DNA of 64,000 nt, from positions 23,748-87,747 of the forward strand of contig NZ_JNIZ01000004.1 in NCBI RefSeq assembly GCF_000701485.1. The letters run 5' to 3'. The stretch comes from Mycoplasmopsis sturni DSM 22021. GTDB taxonomy: Bacteria; Bacillota_I; Bacilli_A; Mycoplasmatales; Metamycoplasmataceae. The notes under the pieces were generated by a model. The model was given only the letters and a program-made list of their open reading frames with translations. It searched no databases and had not been told where the DNA came from. Below, one piece after another: positions 1 through 11,879 of the stretch; position 1 is the first letter of the stretch; each line of letters starts with the position of its first letter. The position numbers and the translations under genes are program-made.

Positions 1-16
1 TTTATAAAGGATAGTT

Positions 17-949
17 ATGCAAACTAAATATGATTTAATTATTATTGGTTCAGGACCTGCTGGACTTAATGCTGCTTTATATACTTCAAGAGCAAATCTT
101 AAAGTAGCATTTATCGAAAAAAGCGCTCCAGGTGGAAAACTTTCTTCAACAAGTAAAATTGAAAACTGACTAGGAACCGAAATGGTCGATGGATGACAAT
201 TAGCAACTTCATTTTTTGAACATGCTAAGTTGTACGGAGCCGAATATCTTTATGGTGATGTAACCGAAATTATTAACCATGGTGATTTTGACAAAGAAGT
301 TGTAACTTCAAATGGAAAAAGTTACCTTGGTAAAACAGTTTTAATTGCTTCAGGAATGAGAAATAAAGTTCCGCACTTTATCAAAAATGTTGAAAACTTA
401 ATTAACCGTGGGGTAAGTTTCTGCGCAATTTGTGATGGCCCCCTTTATAAAAATTACCCAACCCTTGTTCTTGGAGGAGGTAATTCAGCAGTTGAAGAGG
501 CAACATATTTAAGTAAAATTGCTTCTGAAGTTCACCTTGTTGTTAAAGACAACTTCTTTAATGCTGAAAAAAGATTAGTTGATGATTTACTTAAACTTCC
601 AAATGTTAAAGTTCACATGTCTTCTCAAATTAAAGAACTTATTGGAGAAAGCAAACTTGAAGGAGCTATTATTGTTGATCAAAACAATAATGAATTCAAA
701 GTAGAAGTAGCTTCTTTCTTCCCATACATCGGTTTAGAACCAGTTGCTTCATTTGCTTCAAAACTTGATATTTTTGATGAAAAAGGATTTATTCTTACTG
801 ATGAATTTATGCAAACCAAAGTCAAAGGAATTTTCGCTGCCGGAGATATCAGACATAAAGATATTCGTCAAATTGTCACAGCTGCTAGTGATGGAGCTAT
901 TGCCGCTAAGAAGATTTCGGATTTATTAAATTCAGAAGAAGCAAACTAA
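17..949 (+). CDS. trxB: Thioredoxin reductase
   Basis: This cytosolic flavoprotein transfers electrons from NADPH through FAD to thioredoxin and is a main thiol-redox enzyme in mycoplasmas. The 310-residue product is the normal family length. An FAD-binding GSGPAG motif lies at residues 11-16, the redox-active CxxC (CAIC, normally CATC) at Cys136/Cys139, and the NADPH-binding GGGNSA at about 153-158. The C-terminal second FAD motif GIFAAGDI is also present. The start at 17 is preceded by a weak AAGGAT ribosome-binding site and is the only start that keeps the FAD motif at the N-terminus. Two TGA codons near the N-terminus must be read as Trp. A bidirectional terminator separates it from the converging glycerol operon. 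Confidence 0.97.
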
Positions 950-993
950 AAAATCCATTACCCTAATATTTCTTATTAATTAAAATAACAAAC

Positions 994-1020
994 AAAAAAG
1001 GAAACTATTGTTTCCTTTTT
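994..1020. terminator. Bidirectional intrinsic terminator trxB/glpF
   Basis: A perfect stem (about 11 bp, GGAAAC/GTTTCC core, loop TATT) has an A-run on the left and a T-run on the right. It can end both the trxB transcript and the oppositely oriented glpF transcript. Confidence 0.85.
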
Positions 1021-1047
1021 CTTTTTGGCTTAAAATTAATTTTAAAT

Positions 1048-1880
1048 TTAAGATATCGCTAGTGCAATTCCACCGATAATTAGACCTGATAAAGCAGGTG
1101 CTAAACCGGCATTAATTAATCCGTATTTAAAATCAGCACTAACAATATTGTTTATTTTTTTAGGAAAAATTTTTGATGTAGCAAAATATACTAATCTAGG
1201 TCCAAGGTCACGTGCAGGGTTAATAGCATAACCAGTTACTGAACCTAGTGACATACCAATAGCAGCAACTAAGAAAGTTACTGGAAGTGGACCTAAGTGT
1301 GAAATTCCACCATATGAAACTTTCACGATACCTTCTTCTGCGTTCATTAAAACAGAATGACCAGCGTTAGCTCCTTTTGAAAAAGCAAGAATAACACCAA
1401 CAAGCACTAAAGTTCCAACTAATTCATATGCGAAATTTTGTACATGAGCCTTTGGGTGAGAAGGCCCTGTTGATAAGGTGCTTTTGAGTACAGCAGCATC
1501 ATTTTCAATTACGTGTTTTCAGTTTATAAATACAAGCAATGAAGCAGCAAGAATTGCCCCGATAAATTGCATAACAATGTATAGTAAAGCAGCTCCAATA
1601 TGAGTACCGATATTACTTTTAACAGATTCTTTTGATAAATCTGAAAGGGTTACAAAAAGAGTAACAGCTGGATTTAGATGTGCGCCACTATTAAAGGCAT
1701 TTGCAACTAAAACTCCACACATAACGCCAAATGCTCATCCAAAAGCAATAAGAACTCAATTACCTCCTGAATTTTTAGCGAACATTTTCTTAAAGGAATT
1801 ACTTGCATTAACACCGCAACCTAATAAAATTAAGATAAAAGTTCCTAGAAGTTCTCCTAATAAAGGTAATCCAATTGACA

Positions 1881-1881
<1 letters not shown>
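1048..1881 (-). CDS. glpF: Glycerol uptake facilitator (aquaglyceroporin)
   Basis: This membrane channel of the major intrinsic protein family lets glycerol diffuse into the cell, where GlpK traps it as glycerol-3-phosphate. The 277-residue protein is strongly hydrophobic. It carries both family NPA boxes, HLNPAV at about 69-73 and NPARD at 221-225; the Arg after the second NPA is the usual selectivity-filter residue and the Asp two positions later (NPARD) is typical of glycerol facilitators. Its ATG overlaps the glpK stop by one base (TAATG), so translation is probably coupled. It is the last gene of the glpO-glpK-glpF operon. Confidence 0.95.
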
Positions 1882-3404
<1,523 letters not shown>

Positions 3405-3448
3405 GGTTCTCCTTGATGATTAATTATGAAAGGATCTTTTATTTATAC

Positions 3449-4603
3449 TTAGTAAACATCAATTTTATAATCGGGTTTAAAATCTTCTCTTTCTTTAAGA
3501 TCTAATTCAAGTAGTTTAACAATTTCTTCAGCTATAGATGGAGCTGAAGAAAGAGCAGGTGATTGCATTCCACCAGCAATTAAGAAGTGAGGATTATTTT
3601 TAGACTTTCTAATTACAAAGTCATTTGTTTCAATATCAATAGGTCTTGAACCAGAAAGTGTCATGATAGTGCGCTCTAATTTTAATGATGGAATAATTTT
3701 TTTTCCAATTTCCCCGATGTGTTTGTATTTTTCGGGTGTAACTAAACGAGTATCTTCTTTTGCTACTCCTTCTTCGGCGGTAGGTCCTACAAGGTATTTG
3801 CCATCAAGAGTTGGAGCAACAATTACTCCTTTACCATAAATTGTTGGCACTTTAAATAATACAGAGTGAATAAGATTTGGATCGTAGTTGTCTAAGATTC
3901 TATATTCACCACGTCTTGTTGTTTGTTTAAAGTCATCAAATCCATTTTCATTTGCGATTTTATCAGCATAGTGCCCAGCAGCATCAATCACTTTTTTAGA
4001 ATAAACTTTTTCTTTTCCGTTAATTTCAATTTCAAAAAGTTTAGTCGACTCATCTCATGTTATTTTTGTAACTTGTGAATTAACTTTTAATTCTGTTCCG
4101 TTTTGTAAAGATGCACCTAATAATGCACGAGTTGCTTCAACCGGCTGAATTGCAACAGATGAGGTACAAAGCAATGCCCCTTTCACTTCAGGATTAACAT
4201 TTGGTTCGCGTTGCATAACTTCTTCGCGGGTCAAAATTTTTAAGTCTTTTGGATCTAATTTATTAATTAACCCACGTTCATATAACATGTGAATGTGTTG
4301 CATTTCCTCTCCTTCATCAAAGGCTAAGATAAGAGAATCAATTTTTACTCTAGGAAACTTTAAGTGTTTAAATCATTTTTCTTGTCACTTTCTATTTCCT
4401 GCAAGGTTAAGTTTTGCTTCGATTTTATGTGGCTCAGGGTCAAAACCACCATGAATAAGACCTGAGTTTCCAAGTGATGTTTCATTGGCTACTTTTGGGT
4501 TTTTTTCAAATACCACAACGTCCAATTTATATTGCGCTAATTCATATGCAATTGAAGCACCGATAATACCAGCACCAACAATAGCTACATCGTATTTTTT
4601 CAT
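3449..4603 (-). CDS. glpO: Glycerol-3-phosphate oxidase (H2O2-forming)
   Basis: This FAD enzyme oxidises glycerol-3-phosphate to dihydroxyacetone phosphate and, in mycoplasmas, passes the electrons to oxygen to give hydrogen peroxide, a recognised virulence factor in several species. The protein is 384 residues, like other mycoplasma GlpO proteins and shorter than respiratory GlpD, which fits the oxidase. The N-terminal dinucleotide-binding motif VGAGIIGAS is at about 10-18 and the DAAGHYAD segment near residue 206 is typical of DAO-family oxidases. AAGGAG precedes the ATG. It is the first gene of the glycerol operon, so peroxide production is tied to glycerol uptake. Confidence 0.94.
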
Positions 4604-5038
4604 GAAATTCTCCTTAATTTTTTTAAATACATAATAATTATATTACTTACAAAATGTTAAATAGAAACATTTCCATATTTACTATATTGATGTGCTATTT
4701 TTTTCAAAAGATAATAAGAAAACCCTAAGTTTTTTATTTTGTACTGAAAAATTTTCATTCTAAGAATTATTGCTTTATATTGTTGGTTATTGCAATCAAA
4801 AAAAGGTTTAATTCTAATTGATAAATTAATTTTATTAAGAATAAAACTATAAGTGAGAAAAGATTACTTATGTAGATTTAATGTTAGTCTTTGTGTGTTA
4901 ATTAGGCTAATTTTAGTTTAAAAAAAGATCTAAAAATGGTATACTTTATTTATTAATTGAGTGTTAAAAAATAAACAAAAACAAAATTCAAATCTATAAG
5001 ATATAGTAAAAATCATTACTCTAAAAAAGGATTTACTT
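4604..5038. promoter_or_regulatory. Divergent promoter region glpO / secreted protein
   Basis: This 435-base gap holds no credible gene. On the minus strand a TATAAT box (plus coordinates 4637-4642) lies about 34 bases before glpO. On the plus strand TATACT at 4941-4946 is a good -10 for the gene at 5039 and would give a leader of about 85 bases. Between them the sequence is featureless AT-rich DNA. I found no convincing catabolite-responsive element or riboswitch. Confidence 0.6.
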
Positions 5039-6013
5039 ATGAAAAACAAATTAATTATTGCCTTATCTTCGCTTGGTGCTATTGTTCCTGTAGCTGGAAT
5101 TTCTGCATCAGTTGCTCTTACTCAAAACGTTTCAAATAAAGAAGAAATGTCAGCGGAAAAAGAAGTTGCTTCATCTGCTGAAGAAAAAACAACCGAAAGC
5201 GAAATGTCAGAATCTTCGGTACAAGAAGAATTAAAAGCATTTACAAAAAATATTAAAGTTGCTTTAAAAAATATTTCAGAAGAAAGAAAATATCCAAGAT
5301 TAATTAACTCAAATGATATTTTAGTAACTAAAAATTTCAAAGGGTTCAAATTATTAAACGAAAAAAATACAAAAGTAGAAGTTGTAGTTTTATCAAACCC
5401 AAAATTTAAACAACTTATTAGTTCATCATTTATTTTAAATAGAGTTAATCAAGCAGCCAATCAAGGACAAGCACCATTATTAATTAGAGTAACCTACGGT
5501 GATTCAAACTTACAATCAAGTGTTATTAGAACATGAACAGTTAGTGGTTTAAAACATGAAAAACACGAAATGGAAACAGTTTTATTTCCTGTTAAAGTAG
5601 CAACAACACAAGGAATTGAACTTGCAACCAAATTCACAGTAGAAGAAGCTAAAGACTTCTTAGAAAAAAATAATACAACTAATAAAAGATTACCAATTAA
5701 ACAAGTTCAATATTATCAATCATTAAATGAAAAAAATACCGAAAATGAAGAACAAACAATTAGCAAATATGCATTCGGATTTAAATCATATGGTTCAAAA
5801 GATATTATTAATCAAAACAAAATTTTATTAGTATCACCTGAAGTATTTGAAAAAATTCAACTTGTAGATTTTAAAGGTCAAGTAGATTCTAAAAAAGAAT
5901 CGAATAACAAATATTTACCAGCTACATACGATATTGAGACCGGTAAATTAGTAGTTACATTTAAATATAAAGATGGAACATCAGAAGTAAAAACTTTCCA
6001 ATTAGGACAGTAA
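5039..6013 (+). CDS. Secreted or membrane-anchored protein of unknown function
   Basis: I do not recognise the family. The 324-residue protein starts with a positively charged then hydrophobic segment (MKNK followed by about 20 apolar residues, ending ASVALTQ) that looks like a signal peptide or signal anchor. It has no lipobox cysteine, so it is not a typical lipoprotein. Residues 30-65 form a Glu/Ser-rich linker. The rest is mixed alpha/beta and rich in Lys/Asn, without a catalytic motif I can name. One internal TGA codon is read as Trp. It has its own promoter (TATACT at 4941), an AAAAGGA ribosome-binding site and its own terminator, so it is monocistronic. A surface role is inferred from the N-terminus only. 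Confidence 0.8.
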
Positions 6014-6018
6014 TATTT

Positions 6019-6041
6019 AAAACCCTTTTTTTGGGTTTTTT
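6019..6041 (+). terminator. Intrinsic terminator
   Basis: The stem AAAACCC / GGGTTTT has a T-rich loop and a T-run, directly after the secreted-protein stop codon. Confidence 0.8.
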
Positions 6042-6100
6042 CTTTTATTTGTTGCTTGAAAATGATATAAAAACAAGTTTTTTAAGGTAAAATTGATATT

Positions 6101-6517
6101 ATGAAATTAAGCGGTCAAAACAATGATTTTAATTCTCAATTAAACAATGAATTTGAAGAGTTAAAAGTTTTAAGTTTACAAAATAATCAACAATATTCAA
6201 TTGATTTAAAATGACTTAAAAAGAAGTTTCGTAACCATATTTTTACCGAGGTTCCTGTTTTGAAACTTAGCAAAAATCCGCTTAATTGGTATCGGTTAAA
6301 GCATAACAATCAAAATATTAATCAATTAATTAGGCGATTTTACAATGATAAAATGAAGATTCTTTTTCTTAAGCCATTTTATATTGATAGCTTTAATTTT
6401 ACAGAAGACGAATTTACACAAATTTTAAAACAAGATCAATTTTCAATTCAACCACGTAACAATGCAAAAATCAATGATGATAAAAATAAGCTCAAGATAG
6501 GAAAACTAGAATTATAG
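6101..6517 (+). CDS. Hypothetical protein, first gene of the cmk-der-msrA operon
   Basis: This is an unrecognised 138-residue protein, Asn/Lys rich, with a basic middle part (LKWLKKKFRNHIF; then NWYRLKHNNQ) and no membrane segment or signal peptide. The ATG at 6101 lies 7 bases after a TAAAAT -10 box (6088-6093) and there is no Shine-Dalgarno sequence, so the mRNA is probably leaderless. It ends 8 bases before cmk, within reach of co-translation. The position at the head of a nucleotide and ribosome-assembly operon is suggestive, but no function follows from it. Confidence 0.7.
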
Positions 6518-6525
6518 GAGAAATT

Positions 6526-7215
6526 ATGGATAATAACATTGATAAGAAGGTTAATATTGCAATTGACGGACCCGGTGGAGCGGGTAAGTCAACAGTATCA
6601 AAAGAAATTGCTAAAAGACTTAAATATACCTTTATTAATAGTGGAAGTGTTTATCGGGCAATTGCCTACAATGCTATGACTAAAGGTGCTAATTTAAGAG
6701 ATAAAGGTGAAGTTATTGCCACTCTTGAAATAGGAATGATAGAACTAAGAGAAGATGAGTCGGTATGACTGCATGGTCAAGATGTGTCAAATATTATTCG
6801 GAATCAAAATGTTTCATTAGCAGCCGCTAATGTTGCGAAAATTCAGGAAGTAAGAGATTTTGTTGTAGCTTATATTCAACAAATGACTCGAGAAAATAAA
6901 GGTTATATTATTGACGGTAGAGATACAACCTTTAAGATTATGCCGCATGCTGAAGTAAAGATTTTTCTTTGAGCAGAAGCAAGAGAAAGAGCACTTCGCA
7001 GACATATCCAAAATACTTCAATGGGTTATCAATCAAGTTTTGAAGAAGTTCTTTATGATATCCAACAACGTGATGCTCAGGATATGAATCGAGAAATTGA
7101 CCCGCTACACAAAACTGAGGATTCAATTTTAATTGATTGTTCTGATTTATCGTTAGAGGAAGTAGTAACCGAAATTATCAACATAGTAAAAGGAAAGGCA
7201 AGAGAAAATGCGTAA
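6526..7215 (+). CDS. cmk: Cytidylate kinase
   Basis: Cmk phosphorylates CMP and dCMP with ATP, feeding CTP and dCTP pools. The 229-residue protein fits the bacterial short-type enzyme. The P-loop GPGGAGKS is at residues 15-22. The NMP-binding INSGSVYRA segment follows; most homologues have DTGAMYRA there. The [12 protein letters not shown] motif is conserved in CMP kinases. AGGAGAAATT gives a strong ribosome-binding site. The stop overlaps the der start (ATGCGTAA), as in many Firmicutes and mollicutes where cmk and der are adjacent. Confidence 0.95.
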
Positions 7216-8515
7216 TACTATTGCAATTATCGGAAAACCTAATGTCGGTAAAAGTACCTTTTTTAACCGTTTAATAGGAAAAAAAGTATCAATTGTTCAT
7301 GATCAACCCGGTGTAACAAGAGATCGTTTGTATGAAAAGATTAATTGAGTTGGAAACGAAATTAAAATTATTGACACTGGAGGAATCGAAATTGAAAATC
7401 GTCCTTTCCAAGAACAAATTCAAATTCAAGCAAAAATTGCCATTGATGAAGCTGATGTAATCTTGTTTTTATTTGATGGTAACAGTGAAATTACTAACGA
7501 TGACTTATTTATAATGAATATCTTGCGTAAAAGTAATAAACCTATAATTGCAGTAGCTAACAAGTTAGAAAATAATCAAATGTTTGATTATTCTTGATAT
7601 AAATTAGGGGTAGATCCAATTTTTCCTGTGTCAGCATTACACGGAGAGGGTATTGGTGAAGTATTAGATTATGCAGTGACTTTATTAGATTTTAGTGATG
7701 TTGTTGCAGAAGAAACATTTGATTTAGCAATCATTGGAAAACCTAATGCTGGAAAAAGTTCACTTTTAAATAATTTAGCAAAAGAAAACCGTTCTATTGT
7801 TTCAGAAATTGCTGGAACAACTAGAGATAGTGTTAAATCTATTATTGAAATTGAAGGCAAAAAATATAATATTATTGATACAGCTGGAATTACACGTAAA
7901 AGTAAATTAATTGAAAGCGTTGATCATTATGCTTTGATGCGTGCAATGAACTCGCTTGCTGAAGCTGATTTATCCTTAATTGTTATTGATGCCACTCAAC
8001 CAGAAGTTTCGCACTTTGATTCAAGAATTATCGGATACGCCTTAGACAACGAAAAACCAGTTATTATTGTTATTAATAAATGAGATTTAGTTGAAAAAGA
8101 AACCAATACAATGGCAGAATTTGAGAAAAAGCTTAGAAACAAATTTCACTTTGTGCCATGAGTTCCTTTTGTTTTCATTTCGGCTAAATTTAACCAAAGA
8201 ATTCCTAAATTAATTCAAACCATTACTGAAGTTAGAACCAATTTAGAAAGACACATTAAGCCAACTTTATTATCAAATTTAATTTTAGAAACTCAAATGA
8301 TTCAAAAGGCACAACCATTTAATGGTGGAAGGTTAAATGTCTTTTTTGCTCGTCAAGAAAAAGGTAAGATTCCTACATTTACTTTTTTTGTCAATAATAA
8401 AAAATATTTACACTTTTCTTACCAAAGATTTTTAGAAAATCAACTAAGAAGCAACTTTAACTTTAAAGGGTGTCCAATTAAAATGAATTTTAAAAATAGA
8501 AGGGGTCTAGAATAA
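7208..8515 (+). CDS. der: Ribosome-assembly GTPase Der (EngA)
   Basis: Der is an essential GTPase acting in late assembly of the 50S subunit. The 435-residue protein has the diagnostic tandem G domains, with G1 motifs GKPNVGKS at residues 9-16 and GKPNAGKS at 177-184, G3 motifs DTGG and DTAG, and an NKWD G4 in the second domain (its W is TGA). The first domain has ANKLE where NKxD is usual, a small departure from the consensus. A C-terminal KH-like domain follows. The start overlaps the cmk stop by 8 bases, so translation is probably coupled. Confidence 0.96.
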
Positions 8516-8988
8516 TGAAAATTATTTATTTAGCAGGTGGTTGTTTTTGAGGTGTGCAAGCATATCTTAAAACTCTTGATGGAGTAGTACAAACTACAGT
8601 TGGTTATGCCAATTCTAAAGTTGAAAATCCAACATACGAACAAGTGAAAACAGGTACTACAGGAGCAGTTGAGACTGTTGAAGTAATTTTTGATGAAACA
8701 ATTTTATCCTTGAAAGAACTTTTAGAAGAATTTTTATCAGTAATTGATCCAAGACAACTTAATTATCAAGGTCCAGATTATGGGACTCAATATCGTAATG
8801 GAATTTATTTTAAAGATCCTAAGGATAAAAATATTATTAATCAAGTTTTGACTGAAGTTCAAGAACAATATGAAGAGCCAGTGGTTACTGAAGTTAAAGA
8901 AATTACAAACTATTATTTAGCCGAAGCTTATCATCAAGATTATTTTGACAAAAATAGTGATGCCACATGTCATATTAAATTAAAGTAA
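8515..8988 (+). CDS. msrA: Peptide methionine sulfoxide reductase A
   Basis: MsrA reduces S-methionine sulfoxide in proteins using thioredoxin, which suits a peroxide-producing organism with trxB and glpO nearby. The 157-residue protein carries the catalytic GCFWG motif close to the N-terminus (its Trp is TGA) and a conserved HQDYF segment near the C-terminus. The start overlaps the der stop by one base (TAATG). There is no fused MsrB domain. It is the last gene of the operon and a terminator stem begins at its stop codon. Confidence 0.96.
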
Positions 8989-9010
8989 AAGTCCATTTAA
9001 GGACTTTTTT
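8988..9010 (+). terminator. Intrinsic terminator after msrA
   Basis: The stem AAAGTCC / GGACTTT (loop ATTTAA) is followed by a T-run and begins at the last base of the msrA stop codon. Confidence 0.85.
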
Positions 9011-9100
9011 TATTCCCTGACAAACTTATCAATGAAAAAGTTTTACTTTATTTTGTTTTTCATATTAGTTTATTTAAAAGCAAAATAATATAGACATAAA

Positions 9101-9133
9101 TAAAAATAACCAAAATTCATTTGGTTATTTTTA
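9101..9133 (-). terminator. Intrinsic terminator after deoB
   Basis: The 14-bp stem with TAACCAAA / TTTGGTTA core and 5-base loop ends the minus-strand deoB transcript. A/T symmetry would let it act in both directions. Confidence 0.8.
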
Positions 9134-9150
9134 GCTTCATCTTAAAATTA

Positions 9151-10338
9151 TTAAATTAGTTCTTCGAAAATATCATCACCAGTTTCGGTAACAATGTCAG
9201 CACCAAAGTTTCTTGCTACAATATTTCCTAATGTTCCTAGCCCATTGAAATTAGGTAGTACTTTAGGTGATTTAAAAGATTTAGAATAAATAGTAGCTGG
9301 TAAAAATTCACGTGTGTGGTTAAATCCAGGATAAAGTGGATCATTACCGTGATCTGAAGTCATAATTAAAAGATCATCCTCTTTTAAAACATTAATTAAT
9401 TTATTTAATTTAACATCAAGTTCGGCTAAATTTTGAGCAAAACCATGCACATTTCTTCTGTGACCATAGTGTGAGTCAAATTGAACTAAATTAGTAAAGA
9501 CGAATTTATTTTCTGTATCTTGCATTGCAAGTTCAATGGTCTTATCCATTCCGACAGCATCACTTCCACTAGGGATATGTCTTGAAATTCCTTGTCCAAC
9601 AAATATATCATTGATTTTTCCAATTGAAATAACTTCTACGCCTTTATCCTGTAAACTATTTAAAATAAGTTTAGGAGGTTTATTTGCATAGTCGTGACGG
9701 TTAAATGTTCTATTATAATTACCTTCTTCACCGACATATGGGCGAGCAATAATTCTTCCAACATTTCATTCTGGACGTGATGAACAAATTTCACGAGCTG
9801 CTTTAGCATATCTATAAAGATTATCTAATCCTGTTCATTCTTCATGTGCACAAATTTGAAGTACTGAGTCCATTGATGTATAAACAATAATTGAGCCGTT
9901 AGCTTTTTCTTCGTGTGCAAGCTCATTAATAATTTCTGTCCCGCTACTTGCTTTGTTTCCAATGATTTTTCTTCCATCAAATGCTTTTTCAAGTTCATCG
10001 ATTAACTCTTTAGGGAAACCATTTTCAAAGAAAGTAGGAAATGGAACAAGTGTTTTGATACCCATCATTTCTCAATGTCCGGCTAATGTGTCTTTTGCAT
10101 TAGAAACCTCTTGAACTTTTGCCATATATGCAAGAGGATTTTTGACATGGTAATTTCCTTGTAAATTAGTAATATTACCAATTCCTAATTTTCTTCAAGT
10201 ATCAATTTTGAATTCTTCAACCATTGAAGCTGAGCGAATTGTATTTGCACCAGCATCTCCAAAAGCTTTTTGATCTCGGTCAGGACCAATTCCTAAACCA
10301 TCTGTTACGATCATAAAAATCCGTTTAAATTTCGGCAT
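9151..10338 (-). CDS. deoB: Phosphopentomutase
   Basis: DeoB interconverts (deoxy)ribose-1-phosphate and (deoxy)ribose-5-phosphate in nucleoside salvage, using two Mn ions. The 395-residue protein is full length. It has the alkaline-phosphatase-superfamily metal motifs: VTDGLGIG near the N-terminus, TSDHGND, and FNHTREFLP near the C-terminus. The in-frame codon at 10410 is a poor start because it would add a non-conserved tail. The ATG at 10338 follows AAGGAGAAAT at the right spacing and starts the conserved MPKFKRIF. It is a single-gene unit ending in a terminator. Confidence 0.95.
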
Positions 10339-10466
10339 ATTTCTCCTTATTTTATATAAGCTATATAATAATTTTATTCTTTTTTGTTGAAAACCCTGCA
10401 AAAAGACCACAAAAAACCAAAAAATACCAAAAGTATCACAATTTTTTTAAGATTTGCTATTAAGAG

Positions 10467-10475
10467 TGCTATAAT
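10467..10475 (+). promoter_or_regulatory. Extended -10 promoter
   Basis: TG-C-TATAAT is a perfect extended -10 element. It is followed at the expected +1 by the hairpin GCTATTTT-TAT-AAAATAGC (10482-10500). No protein-coding gene lies downstream on this strand before the terminator at 10881. Confidence 0.6.
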
Positions 10476-10481
10476 ATTTTT

Positions 10482-10919
10482 GCTATTTTTATAAAATAGC
10501 CTCGCTTTAATATTAAAGCTAAAGCGTGTAAATAAATTATGTTTTTATGTTTAATTAGAAATTTTCTTAAAATTTTTCAATCACAATCGCCCTTTTGTTA
10601 TTTTTTTGTTTTCTTGATTTGATTATAAATCTATAAAAAATAAAGAAATAGAAATAAACTTAATAATTGTTTAATTTTTATCTCTCTAATATTTATTTGA
10701 TTAAATTTTCTTAATTTTAAAGATATATGTTTATAGATCTTCGAATAAAAAAGCGACTTGTCCTCGCTAACTCCTTTCGTGAATAATAGTTTTCATACTT
10801 TTAATACATATTTTAAATTTCTAAATATATATTTCTTATAGATAATAATAAAAAGTAATTATCACAATAGGTATACTTTGCGATCCTAAAAATGTCTTAG
10901 GATCGTTTTTTTTTTTTTT
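10482..10919 (+). ncRNA. Candidate non-coding RNA, about 430 nt
   Basis: The interval is bounded by the extended -10 promoter and by the terminator stem CGATCCTAA / TTAGGATCG with a T-run of 14. It lacks the signatures of tmRNA, RNase P RNA or SRP RNA that I could look for by eye. It contains a second hairpin (CGCTTTA..TAAAGCG, 10503-10526) and an AGCGA/TCGCT stem (10752-10767) next to CTCCTTTC, which resembles the 16S anti-Shine-Dalgarno. Existence of the transcript is inferred from promoter and terminator only. Confidence 0.35.
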
Positions 10920-10945
10920 GATCAAATTTAATTATTTATAACCTT

Positions 10946-10975
10946 TAAAAAGAAGACACCATTTTTATGGTGTCT
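10946..10975 (-). terminator. Intrinsic terminator overlapping the degV stop codon
   Basis: The stem AGACACCAT / ATGGTGTCT contains the degV stop codon, and a U-rich tract follows on the minus strand. Confidence 0.8.
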
Positions 10976-11834
10976 GGATAATATTAGTTAATTTTTCAAC
11001 AAAATCTTTAGGACCATTATAAGCAATTACAGCAATAGCTTCTGGACCAATATGGATTGAAATAACAGATGGAGAATCTACTAAGTAAGCATCAATTCCA
11101 TATTTATCTTTAATGTAATTTACATATTGTTGAATTTCTTGGTTTTTCGCATGTAAAATGATAATTTGAGCATTGGGGTTATTTTTAATCTTATCATCAA
11201 TAATATTTAAAATTGTTTTATTGAAGACCCTTCCTTTACCTTCTTTGAGTAATTGTCCGTTTTCAAATTTAATCATTGGAATAATTTTGAGCAACTTGGC
11301 AACAGCAGCAGCTGCAGGTGTGAGTCGTCCGCCTTTAACTAAAAAATCATTATATTTAGGTGCTAAGGTAACATCAAAATCTTTATTAGGACTTTCAATT
11401 TTTTGAATTGACTCTTCAAAAGGGCACTGATTTTTTAGTAGTGAATCAAGTTCAAAAATCTTCAATGGTATTAGTTGAGCCACATAAAGAGATTGTACTA
11501 CATAAACGTTTTCAAAGTCTTGTGCTATTGCAGTTAAGTTGGCTGCCTGTCCTGATAGGTAAGTTGAAATTGGAAAAACAATTACTTTATCATATTTTTG
11601 ACTTAATTCGGTAAATAATTCGATAGCTAAACCAGGAGCAGATGAACTAGTTTTTGCCATTTTTGAATCTACTGAGAAAATGTCAAATAAATTTGAATTA
11701 TTAATTTCAATTCCATCTTTATACAAATGATCGTTAATTTCAATTCCTAATGGAAGATAAAATCAACCTAATTTCTCAGCTTGTTTTTTGGTTAAACCTG
11801 AAGCTGAATCAATAACATAAGCTATTTTTTCCAT
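10965..11834 (-). CDS. DegV family fatty-acid-binding protein
   Basis: DegV proteins bind fatty acids; the FakB members present them to the kinase FakA for incorporation into phospholipid. The 289-residue product has the family features: N-terminal IAYVIDSASGL, the TSSSAPG segment near residue 63, FPISTYLSGQ, and KGGRLTPAAAAVAKLLKIIP in the second half. The ATG at 11834 lies 6 bases after a minus-strand TATAAT (plus coordinates 11841-11846), so the mRNA should be leaderless. The internal start at 11726 is rejected because it would remove the conserved first strand. No fakA-like gene is adjacent. Confidence 0.93.
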
Positions 11835-11879
11835 TTTTTTATTATATATTAAATTGGTTATTTTAGTAAAATATAAAAT
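11835..11879. promoter_or_regulatory. Divergent leaderless promoter pair
   Basis: Only 45 bases separate degV and the tRNA-binding-domain gene. The minus-strand TATAAT (11841-11846) is 6 bases from the degV ATG, and the plus-strand TAAAAT (11867-11872) is 7 bases from the other ATG. Neither gene has a Shine-Dalgarno sequence. Confidence 0.6.

Larger units (their letters stand above)
10339..10964. other. 626-base gap between deoB and degV
   Basis: This gap has no gene by conservation. It holds a strong extended -10 promoter (TGCTATAAT at 10467-10475), a hairpin right at the expected start site, and a GC-rich intrinsic terminator at 10881-10919, which together frame a possible RNA of about 430 bases. 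Two tiny ORFs lie inside: 29 codons at 10539-10628 (plus) and 9 codons at 10767-10796 (minus, with an internal AAAGGAG). Confidence 0.5.

Noticed and set aside
10767..10796. 9-codon leader peptide on the minus strand before a small hairpin
   Set aside because: No downstream gene within attenuation distance and no codon bias that would suggest sensing.
10482..10919. tmRNA, RNase P RNA or SRP RNA
   Set aside because: None of the hallmark conserved segments or a tRNA-like end could be found.
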